Shown here piece by piece: positions 22,489 through 32,191 of a stretch of 64,000 bases of DNA (positions within the stretch are counted from its first letter, which is position 1; each line of letters begins with the position of its first letter). Origin of the DNA: Pseudovibrio sp. Tun.PSC04-5.I4 (GTDB lineage Bacteria; Pseudomonadota; Alphaproteobacteria; Rhizobiales; Stappiaceae). The position numbers were made by a program, and so were the translations under genes. The notes below the pieces were generated by a model, which saw only the letters and a list, made by a program, of their open reading frames with translations, had not been told where the DNA came from and ran no database searches. The stretch lies in assembly GCF_900104145.1 (NCBI RefSeq), contig NZ_FNLB01000006.1, positions 1,385,001-1,449,000 of the forward strand, in the 5' to 3' direction.

Positions 22489-23695
22489 GGGGTGGGTCAA
22501 AAAGAGTCTTGAGGACGTTGCTGAAATTCGCACTGGTGTAGCGAAAGGTAAGAAAAGCCTTAAAGATCCCGTAAGTCTTCCGTACCTTCGAGTTGCGAAT
22601 GTCCAAGACGGATATCTTGATCTTTCAGAAATGAAGACTATTGAGGTCAACGGGAAAGATATTGAACGGTATAGTCTCAAAGATGGGGATGTAGTACTCA
22701 CCGAAGGTGGAGATTTCGATAAACTTGGACGAGGAACTATATGGCGAGATGAAGTCCCCGGCTGTTTGCACCAGAACCACGTTTTTGCCGTCCGAGTGGA
22801 CAGGGCACAGTTACTTCCTGAGTTTTTTGCCATGCAAAGTGGTGGGTTCTACGGCAAGAAGTATTTCTTGAGCTGCGCAAAGCGGAGTACCAACCTCGCC
22901 AGTATTAATTCCACACAACTCAAGCAGTTTCCGGCTATTATCCCCCCCCTCCCAGAGCAAAAGAAGATCGCGGAGATACTGGGGACGTGGGATCGGGCTA
23001 TCGAGACTGCTTCAATGCAACTGAAGAACGCGAGTGCCCAAAAACGCGCCCTCATGCAACACCTCCTCACCGGCACCCACCGCCTCAAGGGCTTCGAGGG
23101 CAGCGAGTGGAAGACCGTGAGAATTGGTGACATTGCGTCGGAGTATTCCAAGCGCAATAAAGACGATGCAGAACTCACTGTGATTTCGTGCACCAAGACG
23201 ATAGGTTTCGTAAATTCTTTGGACTACTTCAAGAAGAAGGTCTTCAGCGACGATCTCACAGGATACAAAATTATTAAGCGTGGGCAAATCGGATACCCCT
23301 CTAATCATATCGAGGAGGGGTCTATTGGCCTACAGAACTTATACAATGAAGCGATTGTCAGCCCCATCTATACGGTTTTTGAAACCGGTGACACTGTTTC
23401 TCCGCTCTATTTATTCAGGCTCCTGAAGACGGATAGGTACCGACAAATTTTCGCAGCCGCAACGAATGCGTCCGTGGATAGGAGAGGGAGTTTGCGATGG
23501 AGCGCCTTCTCTTCCATATCGGTAAGCCTTCCGTCACTTGAGGAACAACGTGCGATTAATGACGTCCTTTGCTGCACAGAATCTGAAGTGAAGAAGGCTA
23601 ATGAGCACCTCTCTCACCTCCGCACCGAAAAACGCGCCCTCATGCAGCAGTTGCTGACGGGCAAGACGCGGGTGAAGGTGGAGGCTGAGGCATAG
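22478..23695 (+). CDS. hsdS: Type I restriction-modification specificity subunit HsdS
   Basis: A 405-aa DNA-recognition subunit with two target recognition domains (about residues 1-155 and 205-360). Each is followed by a conserved helical spacer: IPPLPEQKKIAEILGTWDRAI (about 148) and SLPSLEEQRAINDVLCC (about 348). Both spacers end in near-identical ALMQ(H/Q)LLTG segments. The matching DNA repeats (CGCGCCCTCATGCA, near 23043 and 23634) could support domain exchange by recombination. The recognition sequence cannot be read from the protein. Confidence 0.95.
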   Translation: MVPEGWVKKSLEDVAEIRTGVAKGKKSLKDPVSLPYLRVANVQDGYLDLSEMKTIEVNGKDIERYSLKDGDVVLTEGGDFDKLGRGTIWRDEVPGCLHQNHVFAVRVDRAQLLPEFFAMQSGGFYGKKYFLSCAKRSTNLASINSTQLKQFPAIIPPLPEQKKIAEILGTWDRAIETASMQLKNASAQKRALMQHLLTGTHRLKGFEGSEWKTVRIGDIASEYSKRNKDDAELTVISCTKTIGFVNSLDYFKKKVFSDDLTGYKIIKRGQIGYPSNHIEEGSIGLQNLYNEAIVSPIYTVFETGDTVSPLYLFRLLKTDRYRQIFAAATNASVDRRGSLRWSAFSSISVSLPSLEEQRAINDVLCCTESEVKKANEHLSHLRTEKRALMQQLLTGKTRVKVEAEA

Positions 23696-24689
23696 CAGCC
23701 AACGGGGTGTCATCCCGGCCCCCGCGCCGGGACCCATACAGCCTTTCACCATCGCAAAATCCTTTCCTCGTGTGCGGCTCTGGCTCCCGGATATGCGCTA
23801 GGCTTTTCCGGGATGACGGCGATTGGGGTGGTGCCCCGGAACAACGGTGCATGAGAGGGCAAAGCTGCGCTCAGTATAACGGTGAATGAGATAACAAAGC
23901 CACGCCTCCCGCTCCGCCGTCATCCCTGACTTGATCAGGGACCCAGAGCGACCCGCTCATGTGTTGCTCACGCGGAACGCGGCAGTGGTTTGCCAGCACA
24001 TGCACAAAGAGCACCGCATAGCTTGCCATGCAGTGGTGTGGGTGGTTTTTCCCGTAAAACGGGGTGGGCAAGGCGCACAGGCAACACCTGCGCTTTTTTA
24101 TAAAAAATGGTTCTTCGGCATTGGCTGGTGCCTTGCCCGGGCGTTTTTGTATGAAACAAGATCTCCTCCGAAAGGCATTGGGAGCAGGCACTGTCAACAA
24201 CGCACACACTTGCAAGAGGCAGATGTGATTGTTGGTGATAGCTAAACGCCTGCCAGTGTAGACGCCCATCGGCTAACCAGCTTCCGCTTGGTCTCTGCAC
24301 TAAAGACTTTCAAGGGGTGTTTCAACGAACCCGCCGGAAGATGCGTTATGTCTTCCGGTAGCTCCGCCCAGCCCACGCCAAGCTGGCGGTCGCTCCGCCA
24401 GATGCCCGTTTACGTGAACCTGCAATGAGTATGGCCTCAGGTTTGGGGGGCGGGAATAAGTATTTTTAGCGCAAGCATCAACCCCGCAAAACTCAGGGCA
24501 TTAGCTTCATGGATATGGGATCTTCGTGATTGCTTGCCGAGCATGGCACCAAGCAGCCCGGAAACACTCTAATCCTTGGGGGTAAGCTGAGTGAAAATGG
24601 TACCAAGGCCAACATTGTGTTGCGGTGCTCGGTATCTGCGGGTTGTATGCTACAACCTAAGCGATTGATTTGTTTGATTTGAGAGCGCC
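23696..24689. repeat. Intergenic gap with palindromic repeats between hsdS and hsdR
   Basis: This ~1-kb gap is unusual inside an hsd operon. It holds GTCATCCCGGCC...GCCGGGACCC (about 23710-23737), an inverted partner CCCGGATATG...TCCGGGATGAC (about 23786-23817), and GTCATCCCTGACTTGATCAG followed by GGACCCAG (about 23918-23946). These are typical of dispersed palindromic elements of alphaproteobacterial chromosomes. A further stem with GGGCAAGG / CCTTGCCC and a T run lies near 24066-24150. No protein-coding frame there looks real. hsdR is likely transcribed from its own promoter near the right end. Confidence 0.6.
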
Positions 24690-27600
24690 ATGACCACTGT
24701 CCAGTTTGAGAGCCGCCCAGACACCCGTGAAGATGCGGCCTCCAAGATCCCCGCGCTTGCCTTGATGATGAATATGGGCTGGGCCTATATCGGGCCAGAG
24801 GAGTGCACCGCTCGCCGTGGATCGCTGCGCTCTGTGCTGCTGGAAGACACGATCCGCAAACGCCTCAACACCTACAGGACGGCAGATGGCTCGACTTTAA
24901 GCAGCAGCGCAAAACAGCAGGTTCTCAAAGCGCTGAAATCTCTTGGCCTGACAGAAGGGCTGCTTGCCGCCAATGAGACGCTCTACAAGCACCTGCTTTA
25001 TGGGATCACGGTGAGCGAAGTGCGGGATGGCAAGAAGCTCAGCATCACCGTGCCACTGGTGGACTGGGAAAACCTTGGGGCCAACAGCTTTGAGGTGACC
25101 ACGGAAATGTCGGTAGAGCGGGAGGCGATGACGCAGACCTACCGCCCGGACATTGTTGGCTTCCTCAATGGTATCCCCGTTGTGATCATTGAGGCCAAGC
25201 GTCCCATTGGGGGGTGTGAGGATAAGATGGTAGAAGAAGGCATCAGCCAACACCTGCGCAACCAGCAGAGTGACGGCATTCTCTCGCTCTATGCCTATGC
25301 GCAACTGCTGTTTTCTATCGCAGACACTGCCGGGCGTTATGGCACAACCAACACCCCCAAAAAGTTCTGGAGTGCATGGCGGGAGGATGAGGTACAGGAT
25401 GCGGAAATCCACACCATTAAGAACCGCAGACTCTCGTCTAGCGATCATGCAGCCCTCTTGAGAGACGCTGACGGGAAAACCAAAGACCACTTTGCTCAGC
25501 TCTGGGCACTGGATGTTTGTGTAACAGAACAGGACCGGTTGCTGGTTGGTCTGACGCGCCCTGACAGGCTGCTCGACTTTCTGCGTTATTTCATCCTGTT
25601 TGATCGCAAGGCCGGTAAAATCGCCGCTCGGTATCAGCAGGTGTTTGGCGTCAAATCCATGTTGGAAACCGTGAAGACCCGCAAGCCTGAAGGCGGGCGC
25701 GAGGGCGGTGTGATCTGGCATACAACTGGTTCTGGCAAGTCCTACACCATGGTGTTGCTCTGCCGTGCCCTGCTGCTCAACCCCGAGACCGACAATTGCC
25801 GCGTCATCGTCATCACAGACCGTACAGACTTGGAAAAGCAACTCGCTGCCACGTTCCTCTCCGGCGGGGCATTCGGCTCTAACATCGGGGCCAAAAAGGA
25901 TGGGGCCAAGGCTCGCGCTGGCTCAGGCAAAGAACTGGCGATGAAGATCGGCAAAGGCAACGAGCGCATTATCTTCACCTTGCTGCAAAAATTCAATTCC
26001 GCCGCCAAACTGCCAGAATGCAAGAATGACAGCGACAACCTGATTGTTTTGATTGATGAGGGCCACCGCAGCCAAGGCGGCGAAAACCACGAGCGGATGC
26101 GTCTGGCGCTGCCCAATGCGGCCTATCTGGCATTCACCGGCACCCCGCTGCTAAAGCAAGACAAAACACGCGGCAAGTTCGGCAAAATCCTCCACGCCTA
26201 CACCATGCAACGCGCTGTTGAGGATGGGACCGTCACGCCGCTGCTTTATGAAGAGCGCCGCCCTGAGGTGGATATCAACGACGAGGCAGTTGACAATCAG
26301 GTCGAGGAAATCACTGAAGGAATGACCGAGGCACAGGCTGCCGATTTCAAGAAGAAGAACGCCAACAAAGGCGCTATTTACCAGTCTGAACGGCGGATTG
26401 CGCTGATCGCTCGTGACCTTTCCAAGCACTTCTCCGACAACTTCAAAGACCTTGGCATGAAGGGACAGCTGGCGACCGACAGCAAGCTCTCTGCTATCCG
26501 CTATAAGCGTGAACTGGACAAGATCGGGAAGATCACTTCTGCTATCGTGATCTCACCCCCAGATACGCGCGAAGGCCATGATGACGCCAACGCTGCCAAT
26601 GCACCCGAGGTGCAACAGTGGTGGAAGGAAAACGTCACCGGCGACCCTGAGACCTATGAAAATGGTGTGATCGAAGACTTCAGCACCAAGGGCGCTCCGC
26701 ATATCCTGATCGTGGTCGACAAGCTGCTGACTGGTTTTGATGAGCCCAAGAACGCCGTGCTCTACATTGACAAGAACATCAAGGAACACAACCTGCTACA
26801 GGCCATCGCCCGTGTGAACCGGTTGCACGAGGACAAGCAGTTTGGGTACCTCGTAGACTATCGCGGTATTTTGGGCGAGTTGGACACGTCTTTACAGAAC
26901 TATCAGGAGCTGGAAGCCGAGACCGTTCAGGGATACGACCCCGAGGACTTGGCTGGCACCTATGCAAACGTTGATACTGAATACAAGAAGCTGCCAAAGC
27001 TGCACAAAGAGGTGTGGGCGTTCTTCTCAGGAGTGAAAAACAAGCAGGACCGTCAGGCTTTCCGTCAAGTGCTCGTGCCTCGCTTTGTTGATGATGAAGC
27101 TGGTGTCTCTTACGACCAGAGCCAGAAGACCCGTGAGGACTTCTATGCAGCGCTCACCAGCTTCGGCATGTGTCTCAAGGTGGCGCTTTCAACCAGCAGC
27201 TTCTTCAAGGACCCGGCTTTCACCGAGGCCAAGATCGCCACCTACAAGATGGACCTGAAGTTTTTCACCGAGATCCGCAAACAAGCCCGTCTGGACGCAC
27301 AAGAGACCGTGGACTACTCAGCCTATGAGAAGCAGATCCGCGATCTTGTTGACCGTGAAGTGACTGGTGTGAAGATCTATGATCCCGAGGGTATCATCGA
27401 CGTCAATAAGATGGGCGCAACAGGTGATGCCTCAGATGATCCGGCGGACTGGAGCGACGAGAAGGCCAAGAACGAGGCCGACACGATCACCAGCCGCGTC
27501 AGGAAATCCATCGAAGAGGACTTGATAGAAGATCCGTATGCGCAAGCAGTATTCTCGGAGCTTCTGCGCAAGGCCATTGACGAAGCGAACGCGAACTTTG

Positions 27601-27980
27601 AACACCCGCATCTGCAATACGACCTCTTCAAGGACTTAGAGGAGCAGGTGAAGGCTGGAGCTGCGCCGGATATTCCAGAAGCGATCAAGGGAAACAAGCA
27701 TCAACGAGCCTACTACGGAGTTTTCAAACAGGCTGTTGAGACTGGTGACATGGAAGACAAAGGCGAAGAGCACTTCGTCAAGGAAGCATTGTTTGTAGAT
27801 GGGTTGGTCAATGAAGCCGTTGCTGCCAATTCCCTGTCTCATGAAGCTATCTATCAGCAGATCAACCAGAGACTGCTACCTCATTTTTTCTCCCAGTACG
27901 GCGGTCTGGAAGGGGCAAAGAAGCTCATTGAACAGATCATCGAAAAGACCCGCAAAGGGGTGAGCCGTGACAGCTTCTGA
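24690..27980 (+). CDS. hsdR: Type I restriction endonuclease motor subunit HsdR
   Basis: A 1096-aa ATP-dependent translocase/endonuclease. The N-terminal nuclease is a PD-(D/E)xK fold with RPDIVGF and IIEAKRP (about residues 150-174). The SF2 motor has Walker A TGSGKSYTM (about 347), motif Ia region VIVITDRTDLEKQL (about 370), Walker B DEGHRSQGG (about 455), motif III AFTGTPL (about 480) and motif VI QAIARVNRLHEDK (about 705). The C-terminal ~300 residues bind the HsdMS core. All catalytic motifs look intact. It overlaps the metalloprotein gene by 14 bases. Confidence 0.95.
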   Translation: MTTVQFESRPDTREDAASKIPALALMMNMGWAYIGPEECTARRGSLRSVLLEDTIRKRLNTYRTADGSTLSSSAKQQVLKALKSLGLTEGLLAANETLYKHLLYGITVSEVRDGKKLSITVPLVDWENLGANSFEVTTEMSVEREAMTQTYRPDIVGFLNGIPVVIIEAKRPIGGCEDKMVEEGISQHLRNQQSDGILSLYAYAQLLFSIADTAGRYGTTNTPKKFWSAWREDEVQDAEIHTIKNRRLSSSDHAALLRDADGKTKDHFAQLWALDVCVTEQDRLLVGLTRPDRLLDFLRYFILFDRKAGKIAARYQQVFGVKSMLETVKTRKPEGGREGGVIWHTTGSGKSYTMVLLCRALLLNPETDNCRVIVITDRTDLEKQLAATFLSGGAFGSNIGAKKDGAKARAGSGKELAMKIGKGNERIIFTLLQKFNSAAKLPECKNDSDNLIVLIDEGHRSQGGENHERMRLALPNAAYLAFTGTPLLKQDKTRGKFGKILHAYTMQRAVEDGTVTPLLYEERRPEVDINDEAVDNQVEEITEGMTEAQAADFKKKNANKGAIYQSERRIALIARDLSKHFSDNFKDLGMKGQLATDSKLSAIRYKRELDKIGKITSAIVISPPDTREGHDDANAANAPEVQQWWKENVTGDPETYENGVIEDFSTKGAPHILIVVDKLLTGFDEPKNAVLYIDKNIKEHNLLQAIARVNRLHEDKQFGYLVDYRGILGELDTSLQNYQELEAETVQGYDPEDLAGTYANVDTEYKKLPKLHKEVWAFFSGVKNKQDRQAFRQVLVPRFVDDEAGVSYDQSQKTREDFYAALTSFGMCLKVALSTSSFFKDPAFTEAKIATYKMDLKFFTEIRKQARLDAQETVDYSAYEKQIRDLVDREVTGVKIYDPEGIIDVNKMGATGDASDDPADWSDEKAKNEADTITSRVRKSIEEDLIEDPYAQAVFSELLRKAIDEANANFEHPHLQYDLFKDLEEQVKAGAAPDIPEAIKGNKHQRAYYGVFKQAVETGDMEDKGEEHFVKEALFVDGLVNEAVAANSLSHEAIYQQINQRLLPHFFSQYGGLEGAKKLIEQIIEKTRKGVSRDSF

Positions 27981-28710
27981 TCCGGCCCCGCGTATTCTCA
28001 TCTATGGGACAGAGCGGATCCCTTATGTGGTTCAGGTCCGTAAGGATGGCAAGAGCAAGCTGGCGATCCACGTTGAACCGGATGGGCAGGTGATTGTAGA
28101 AGCGCCTCAAGATGCTTCTCAGGAATCCATAGATGCCGCTGTGAAGCGGCGGGGGCGTTGGGTGTTTGAACATGTAAAAGCTGCTCAGAAACGCTTAGAA
28201 CACGTTCGTGAGCGGGAGTATGTGAGCGGGGAAACTGCGTTCTATCTGGGGCGTAGGTACAAGATCAGGGTGATTGAGGTCCCCAAGGCAGAGCGAGGCG
28301 TCAAGCTGCTACGTGGTGCCATCGAAGTGCGTAGCGAGAACCTAGACCCACAAGCCATCCGAGGGCGATTACGGGGATGGTACAAGGTTCGCGCTCAGGT
28401 CTATCTCGGTAAGCGCCTAGAGCTGGTTGGCGACAAACTCCCATGGATCTCTGAGCGTCCACGCTTCCACTTCATGGAGACAGAAAAGCGCTGGGGAGGC
28501 TGTTCAGACGATGGCTCAGTGCAGCTCAATCCGTTTCTTATAAAGGCACCAAGAGACTGCATCAACTACGTCCTGCTGCACGAGCTATGCCACCACAAAG
28601 AGCATAATCACAGCCCAGCATTCTACGCGTTACTTGACCAGTACGACCAGAATTGGAAGTCTACCAAGCGCAAATTGGATGACATGGCAGAGCTCTTGTT
28701 GAATGAGTGA
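27967..28710 (+). CDS. YgjP-type (DUF45/M48-like) metalloprotein
   Basis: A 247-aa protein with the zinc-binding motif LLHELCHHKEHNHSPAFYALL near residue 203. It has the typical YgjP family set-up of an N-terminal beta domain, a KRRGRWVFEHV segment and FMETEKRWGGCSDDG (about 172). Such genes are often found attached to type I restriction operons, here overlapping hsdR by 14 bases. The in vivo substrate is unsettled; some members are reported as phosphohydrolases, others classed as peptidase-like. Its last codons lie inside the right direct repeat. Confidence 0.88.
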   Translation: MTASDPAPRILIYGTERIPYVVQVRKDGKSKLAIHVEPDGQVIVEAPQDASQESIDAAVKRRGRWVFEHVKAAQKRLEHVREREYVSGETAFYLGRRYKIRVIEVPKAERGVKLLRGAIEVRSENLDPQAIRGRLRGWYKVRAQVYLGKRLELVGDKLPWISERPRFHFMETEKRWGGCSDDGSVQLNPFLIKAPRDCINYVLLHELCHHKEHNHSPAFYALLDQYDQNWKSTKRKLDDMAELLLNE

Positions 28711-28810
28711 GACAGTTCTTTTGGAAGTTACTGCAGGCGCTTTCCCGAGTACTTTTGGGTTCGACCAATGCGCTCATTGTACCTGAATGTGCCACGGGTT
28801 CGTTGAGCCC
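28703..28810 (+). repeat. Right direct repeat flanking the restriction-modification cassette
   Basis: This is the second copy of the repeat at 18721-18827, same orientation; weaker similarity extends to about 28885. It starts within the final codons of the YgjP-type gene, so the boundary of whatever moved the cassette coincides with the end of that gene. Confidence 0.75.
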
Positions 28811-29362
28811 TGTGCGGTCATCAATGAGGTCGCATGCCTTCGCAAGCGCAACATGTCGCGAGGTGACCAGAGCTGCCGTTCGACCTGAGACCGGACAGCC
28901 CCAGCTAGAGCGAGACCTAAACCTAGGATTGACCTCAATCAGCTTGTAATCAGGGTCATGAGCGGACCTTCCGAGGTTTCCATTAAGGGTTGAACTAAGA
29001 TCGCGGGGAGCTTTGCAGTCGCTCCTAAATGTGCACTGTGATCATTTAACCAGCCAAAGCTCTATGCAAACGCATTTGATTACGTATTTTGAGCCCCTTC
29101 TTTTCCATCTCTGACGCTTTATTATTCTAAGAACGTGATTTGTTCCAGACGGCTACTGTATGATCTAGCTGACAATTAACGTAATCCAGTCCAGCTGTGC
29201 TTTTAACTCGACCAAAAACCCTCTCTGTATCAATTAAAAATTATGCCCTTGCATCAGATTGATATTTACTATTGAAAGTGAAATAAAACTACGTTAATCA
29301 CGATGCAATGTATTTTGTGCAAAAAATAAACAATAACGCACTATAGTAGGGATGAGAACGGT
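28811..29362. other. AT-rich intergenic region before the ATPase/RloB pair
   Basis: About 550 bases become strongly AT-rich after 29040. Apart from the repeat tail I see only likely promoter sequence for the ATPase gene. GC content drops compared with the hsd genes, which suggests that the next two genes were acquired separately. Confidence 0.4.
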
Positions 29363-30670
29363 ATGATTGTCGACTTCTCAGTTAAGAACTTTTGCTCCAT
29401 CAAAAGCGAACAAATCTTAAATCTAAACGTAGAGCAAGGTCGCGAACGCTTAGCTTCCAATTACGCTAACCTTGAAGATGGAAAACTCGCGGTCGTTCGC
29501 ACCGCAGCAATTCTTGGCCCTAATGCATCTGGAAAATCAAATTTTCTGAGAGCCCTTACGGGACTTAGCTGGATGGTTGAGCATTCTGGAGAGCGTAAGG
29601 CAGACCAACAAATTCCGTGTTATGAGCCCTTTGCTCTTTCACCTGAAAAGAGAAATGAACCAGTCGAGTTCGACATTGAATTCATCGTACCATCTGGATT
29701 ACGGTACCGATATAAAATTTCATACATCAATGATCGTGTTCTTACCGAGTCGTTAGTCAGTTACCCTAAGCGCTTTCAAGCAGTAATATTCGACCGCAAA
29801 GAGCACGACACTTGGGAGACTATTAAATTCGGAAACGCTTACAAAGGCGGTGCTAGGAGATTCCCTTTCTTCGCAAATAATAGCTATCTTTCAAAGGCTG
29901 GAAACAATGCATCTGCTCCTGAAATTATTCGGGAAATTTATGATTACTTTCGAAAAATGCATGTGATCAAGCCCAATCATCATCTTATGACACCCGGTTA
30001 TCATAAGAAAACCGAAAACCTGGAAGCTATTGCATCTCTGATTTCATCTGCAGATACGGGTATTGAAAATATTACCCTCGAAAAAAGGGAAAAAACGAAT
30101 GAAATTCGTTTCCCTGATGACATGCCAGAGGATCTGCAGGAAGCAATTAGAGAACAGAATAAAACAAAATTCTCATTTTGGCATAAATCAGAGAATGGCT
30201 CGTTAGTTGCTTTCGATGAGGAAGCCGAATCTGATGGAACAATTCGATTGTTCGAGATGTTGCCAATAATTCTAGATGCACTAACACAAGGTGGAGTGGT
30301 TCTGATTGATGAAATCGATGCCCATCTTCATTCTCATCTAATCAGGACAGTCGTTGACTTGTTCCATGACGATGAAATAAACTCTGAAGGTGCGCAGCTA
30401 ATTTTTAGTACTCATGATTTAGGAATCCTTTCATCAGAAATCATGCGCCGCGAGCAAATTTGGTTAACTAACAAACACGACGGTCAGACAAGCATTACTT
30501 GTTTGGATGAATTTGATAAAAAATTGGTTCGTCCCAATAGCCCGTTCCATTCGTTTTACAACGATGGCAGACTGGGAGCTACGCCGAGAATCCAATTTGA
30601 AAAAATTCGCAATGCAATTACTTGTTTAAAAAGAACAAAAAAATCACAACCGGTTAATAAAAATGCCTAA
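29363..30670 (+). CDS. AAA ATPase of an RloA/AbiL-type defence pair
   Basis: A 435-aa ABC/AAA_21-like ATPase beginning MIVDFSVKNFCSIKSEQ. It has Walker A GPNASGKSN (about residue 51), Walker B VVLIDEIDAHLHSH (about 311) and the switch-region STHDLGIL (about 349). Proteins of this family (AAA_21) pair with RloB proteins in restriction-linked loci and in the lactococcal AbiL abortive-infection system. Its gene overlaps rloB by 8 bases. The ATPase would sense infection and license the partner; this follows from the known pairing. The low GC content contrasts with the hsd operon. Confidence 0.85.
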   Translation: MIVDFSVKNFCSIKSEQILNLNVEQGRERLASNYANLEDGKLAVVRTAAILGPNASGKSNFLRALTGLSWMVEHSGERKADQQIPCYEPFALSPEKRNEPVEFDIEFIVPSGLRYRYKISYINDRVLTESLVSYPKRFQAVIFDRKEHDTWETIKFGNAYKGGARRFPFFANNSYLSKAGNNASAPEIIREIYDYFRKMHVIKPNHHLMTPGYHKKTENLEAIASLISSADTGIENITLEKREKTNEIRFPDDMPEDLQEAIREQNKTKFSFWHKSENGSLVAFDEEAESDGTIRLFEMLPIILDALTQGGVVLIDEIDAHLHSHLIRTVVDLFHDDEINSEGAQLIFSTHDLGILSSEIMRREQIWLTNKHDGQTSITCLDEFDKKLVRPNSPFHSFYNDGRLGATPRIQFEKIRNAITCLKRTKKSQPVNKNA

Positions 30671-31332
30671 ATCACGAAAAAAATCCAATTTAACCCCAAT
30701 GCCTACATTGAAAATCTTCTGCGAAGGGAAAAAGACGGAACCCAATTACTTAGGAGGCTACATCAAACAATTAGGTATTGACCAACGTAAGCGTGTGATT
30801 GCAGTTCAATCTACCAACAAAAACACTGCCAAAGCAGTTAGTGGAGGTGGCCGTAAACGCGAAAAATGCTTCGACTTCCTTGCCCGGAGATAGTTTCTGG
30901 GTGGTTTACGATCGAGAAGCCCCCGCAAAATATCGCGATGAGTTACACGCCCTTGCAGAAGATAAGGCGGCAGCAAATCACATTAACATCGCCTTGAGCA
31001 ATGTCTGTTTCGAATGTTGGCTTTTGCTTCATTTAATAAATTCTGCAGCACCTTACTCTTGTCATGACGATCTAATAAAAAATAGCAGTTTCAAAGCTGA
31101 ATTCTTGAGAGTAACCGGAGTTGAATATGAGAAATCCGAAGGGGCGTTGTTTGACAAGATTAAACACCTTATTCCTGAAGCAAGAAAACGAGCTAAAACT
31201 ATAAATGCGTCCTCAACTGCGGCTGCAAATCCAGGAGCTAGACCATATCAAATTAATCCATATTTTGGGATTCTGGATTTGCTTAACGCAATTGACGCGT
31301 TCAATTCAAAATATTCGAACCGGTTTATTTGA
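30663..31332 (+). pseudogene. RloB-family protein, frameshifted
   Basis: Read in one frame from 30663, the product begins MPKSRKKSNL and has LKIFCEGKKTEPNYLGGYI (Toprim-like start of RloB), then goes off-family after codon 55 and stops at 30893. The family pattern resumes one base later in the next frame: PKQLVEVAVNAKN from 30829, then GDSFWVVYDRE and FECWLLLHL, to the stop at 31332. Skipping one base near 30828 restores a ~222-aa RloB, its usual length. It is either an inactivated gene, a sequence error or a +1 recoding site. No canonical slippery heptamer is evident. Confidence 0.8.
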
Positions 31333-31662
31333 ACAGTTTGACCAGTGTTTTTGGTAGGTCTGCTTTTCATATATCGCCCGTAAGATCGGTTGCTGCGGCT
31401 GGTTAAAATTGGCTTAGTCTGATCTCTGTTAGTCAAACGACTAATGCATAGCACGTCACTATAAAAAGGCATTGTATTGATAAGTGACTGTCTGGCGTCG
31501 TTATACTTGCATATGCTGTAAGATACCCCCCTCACGTATTGGCAATACGTCAGAGGCGTTCTCGAAAGACGATGCCTTGGGCTTGTCTAGTCGAGCAGAA
31601 CACATTTGCCATGGTTGCCCGTTTCCTGCTCTATTCCCATCCTTGTCGAATATCGGTGCGGC
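31333..31662. other. Intergenic, nothing recognised
   Basis: About 330 bases lie between the rloB stop and the IS66 fragment. No gene, hairpin terminator or known repeat is seen. Confidence 0.4.
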
Positions 31663-32119
31663 GTAACCGTCCGCTCAAGGCGCCATGATTTGGGCTTGAC
31701 GCTGTGATTTTGCGTCCGGCTTCCAGTTCCATGGCAGGAGCTCGTGGAGACGGTTGATCATGTGATCGTTGATGCGGGCAAGGACATCTGTGAGATATTC
31801 CTGCGGGTTGAGACCATTGAGTTTGGCGGTTTCAATCAGCGTCATGGCGTCTGCCAGAGTTTCTCCGCCGGCCATTGATCCGGCAAATAAGAAGTTCTTA
31901 CGGCCCAGTGCGATAGGTCTGACTGCGCGCTCAGCCGCATTGTTGTCGATCGCGACGCGGCCCTCGTCGAGGAACAAGGTGAAGGCGTGCCAACGGGAGA
32001 GGCCATAACGGATGGCTTTGGCCAGCGGTGATTTGCCTGAGATGCGGGTAAGCTGAGCCTCGCACCAGGCCTTGAAGGCCTGAGCGATGGGTTTACTGTG
32101 CTTCTGCCTCACTTCATGC
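31663..32119 (-). mobile_element. IS66-family fragment in inverted orientation (tnpC 3' end)
   Basis: It starts with the terminal inverted repeat GTAACCGTCCGCTCA (31663-31677). It then carries, on the minus strand, the last 145 codons of a TnpC transposase (31675-32112), nearly identical to residues 395-539 of the intact TnpC to its right; I count two amino-acid differences (QE/QD, HEL/HEF). The fragment ends exactly where the intact IS66 copy begins. It makes a ~450-bp inverted repeat with 36403-36855. Confidence 0.9.
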
Positions 32120-32191
32120 GTAAGCGTCCGCTCAGGACCGCCTTACGGGTTTGTTTCTGATAGGGTATTTACCTCCTGAGTTTTATGGAGG

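Noticed and set aside
23871..24269. Open frames in the hsdS-hsdR gap
   Set aside because: They run across palindromic repeats on both strands, with no start signal and low-complexity Cys/His/Pro-rich products.
24897..25841. 314-codon minus-strand frame opposite hsdR
   Set aside because: Antisense of a clear restriction subunit, with no ribosome-binding site.
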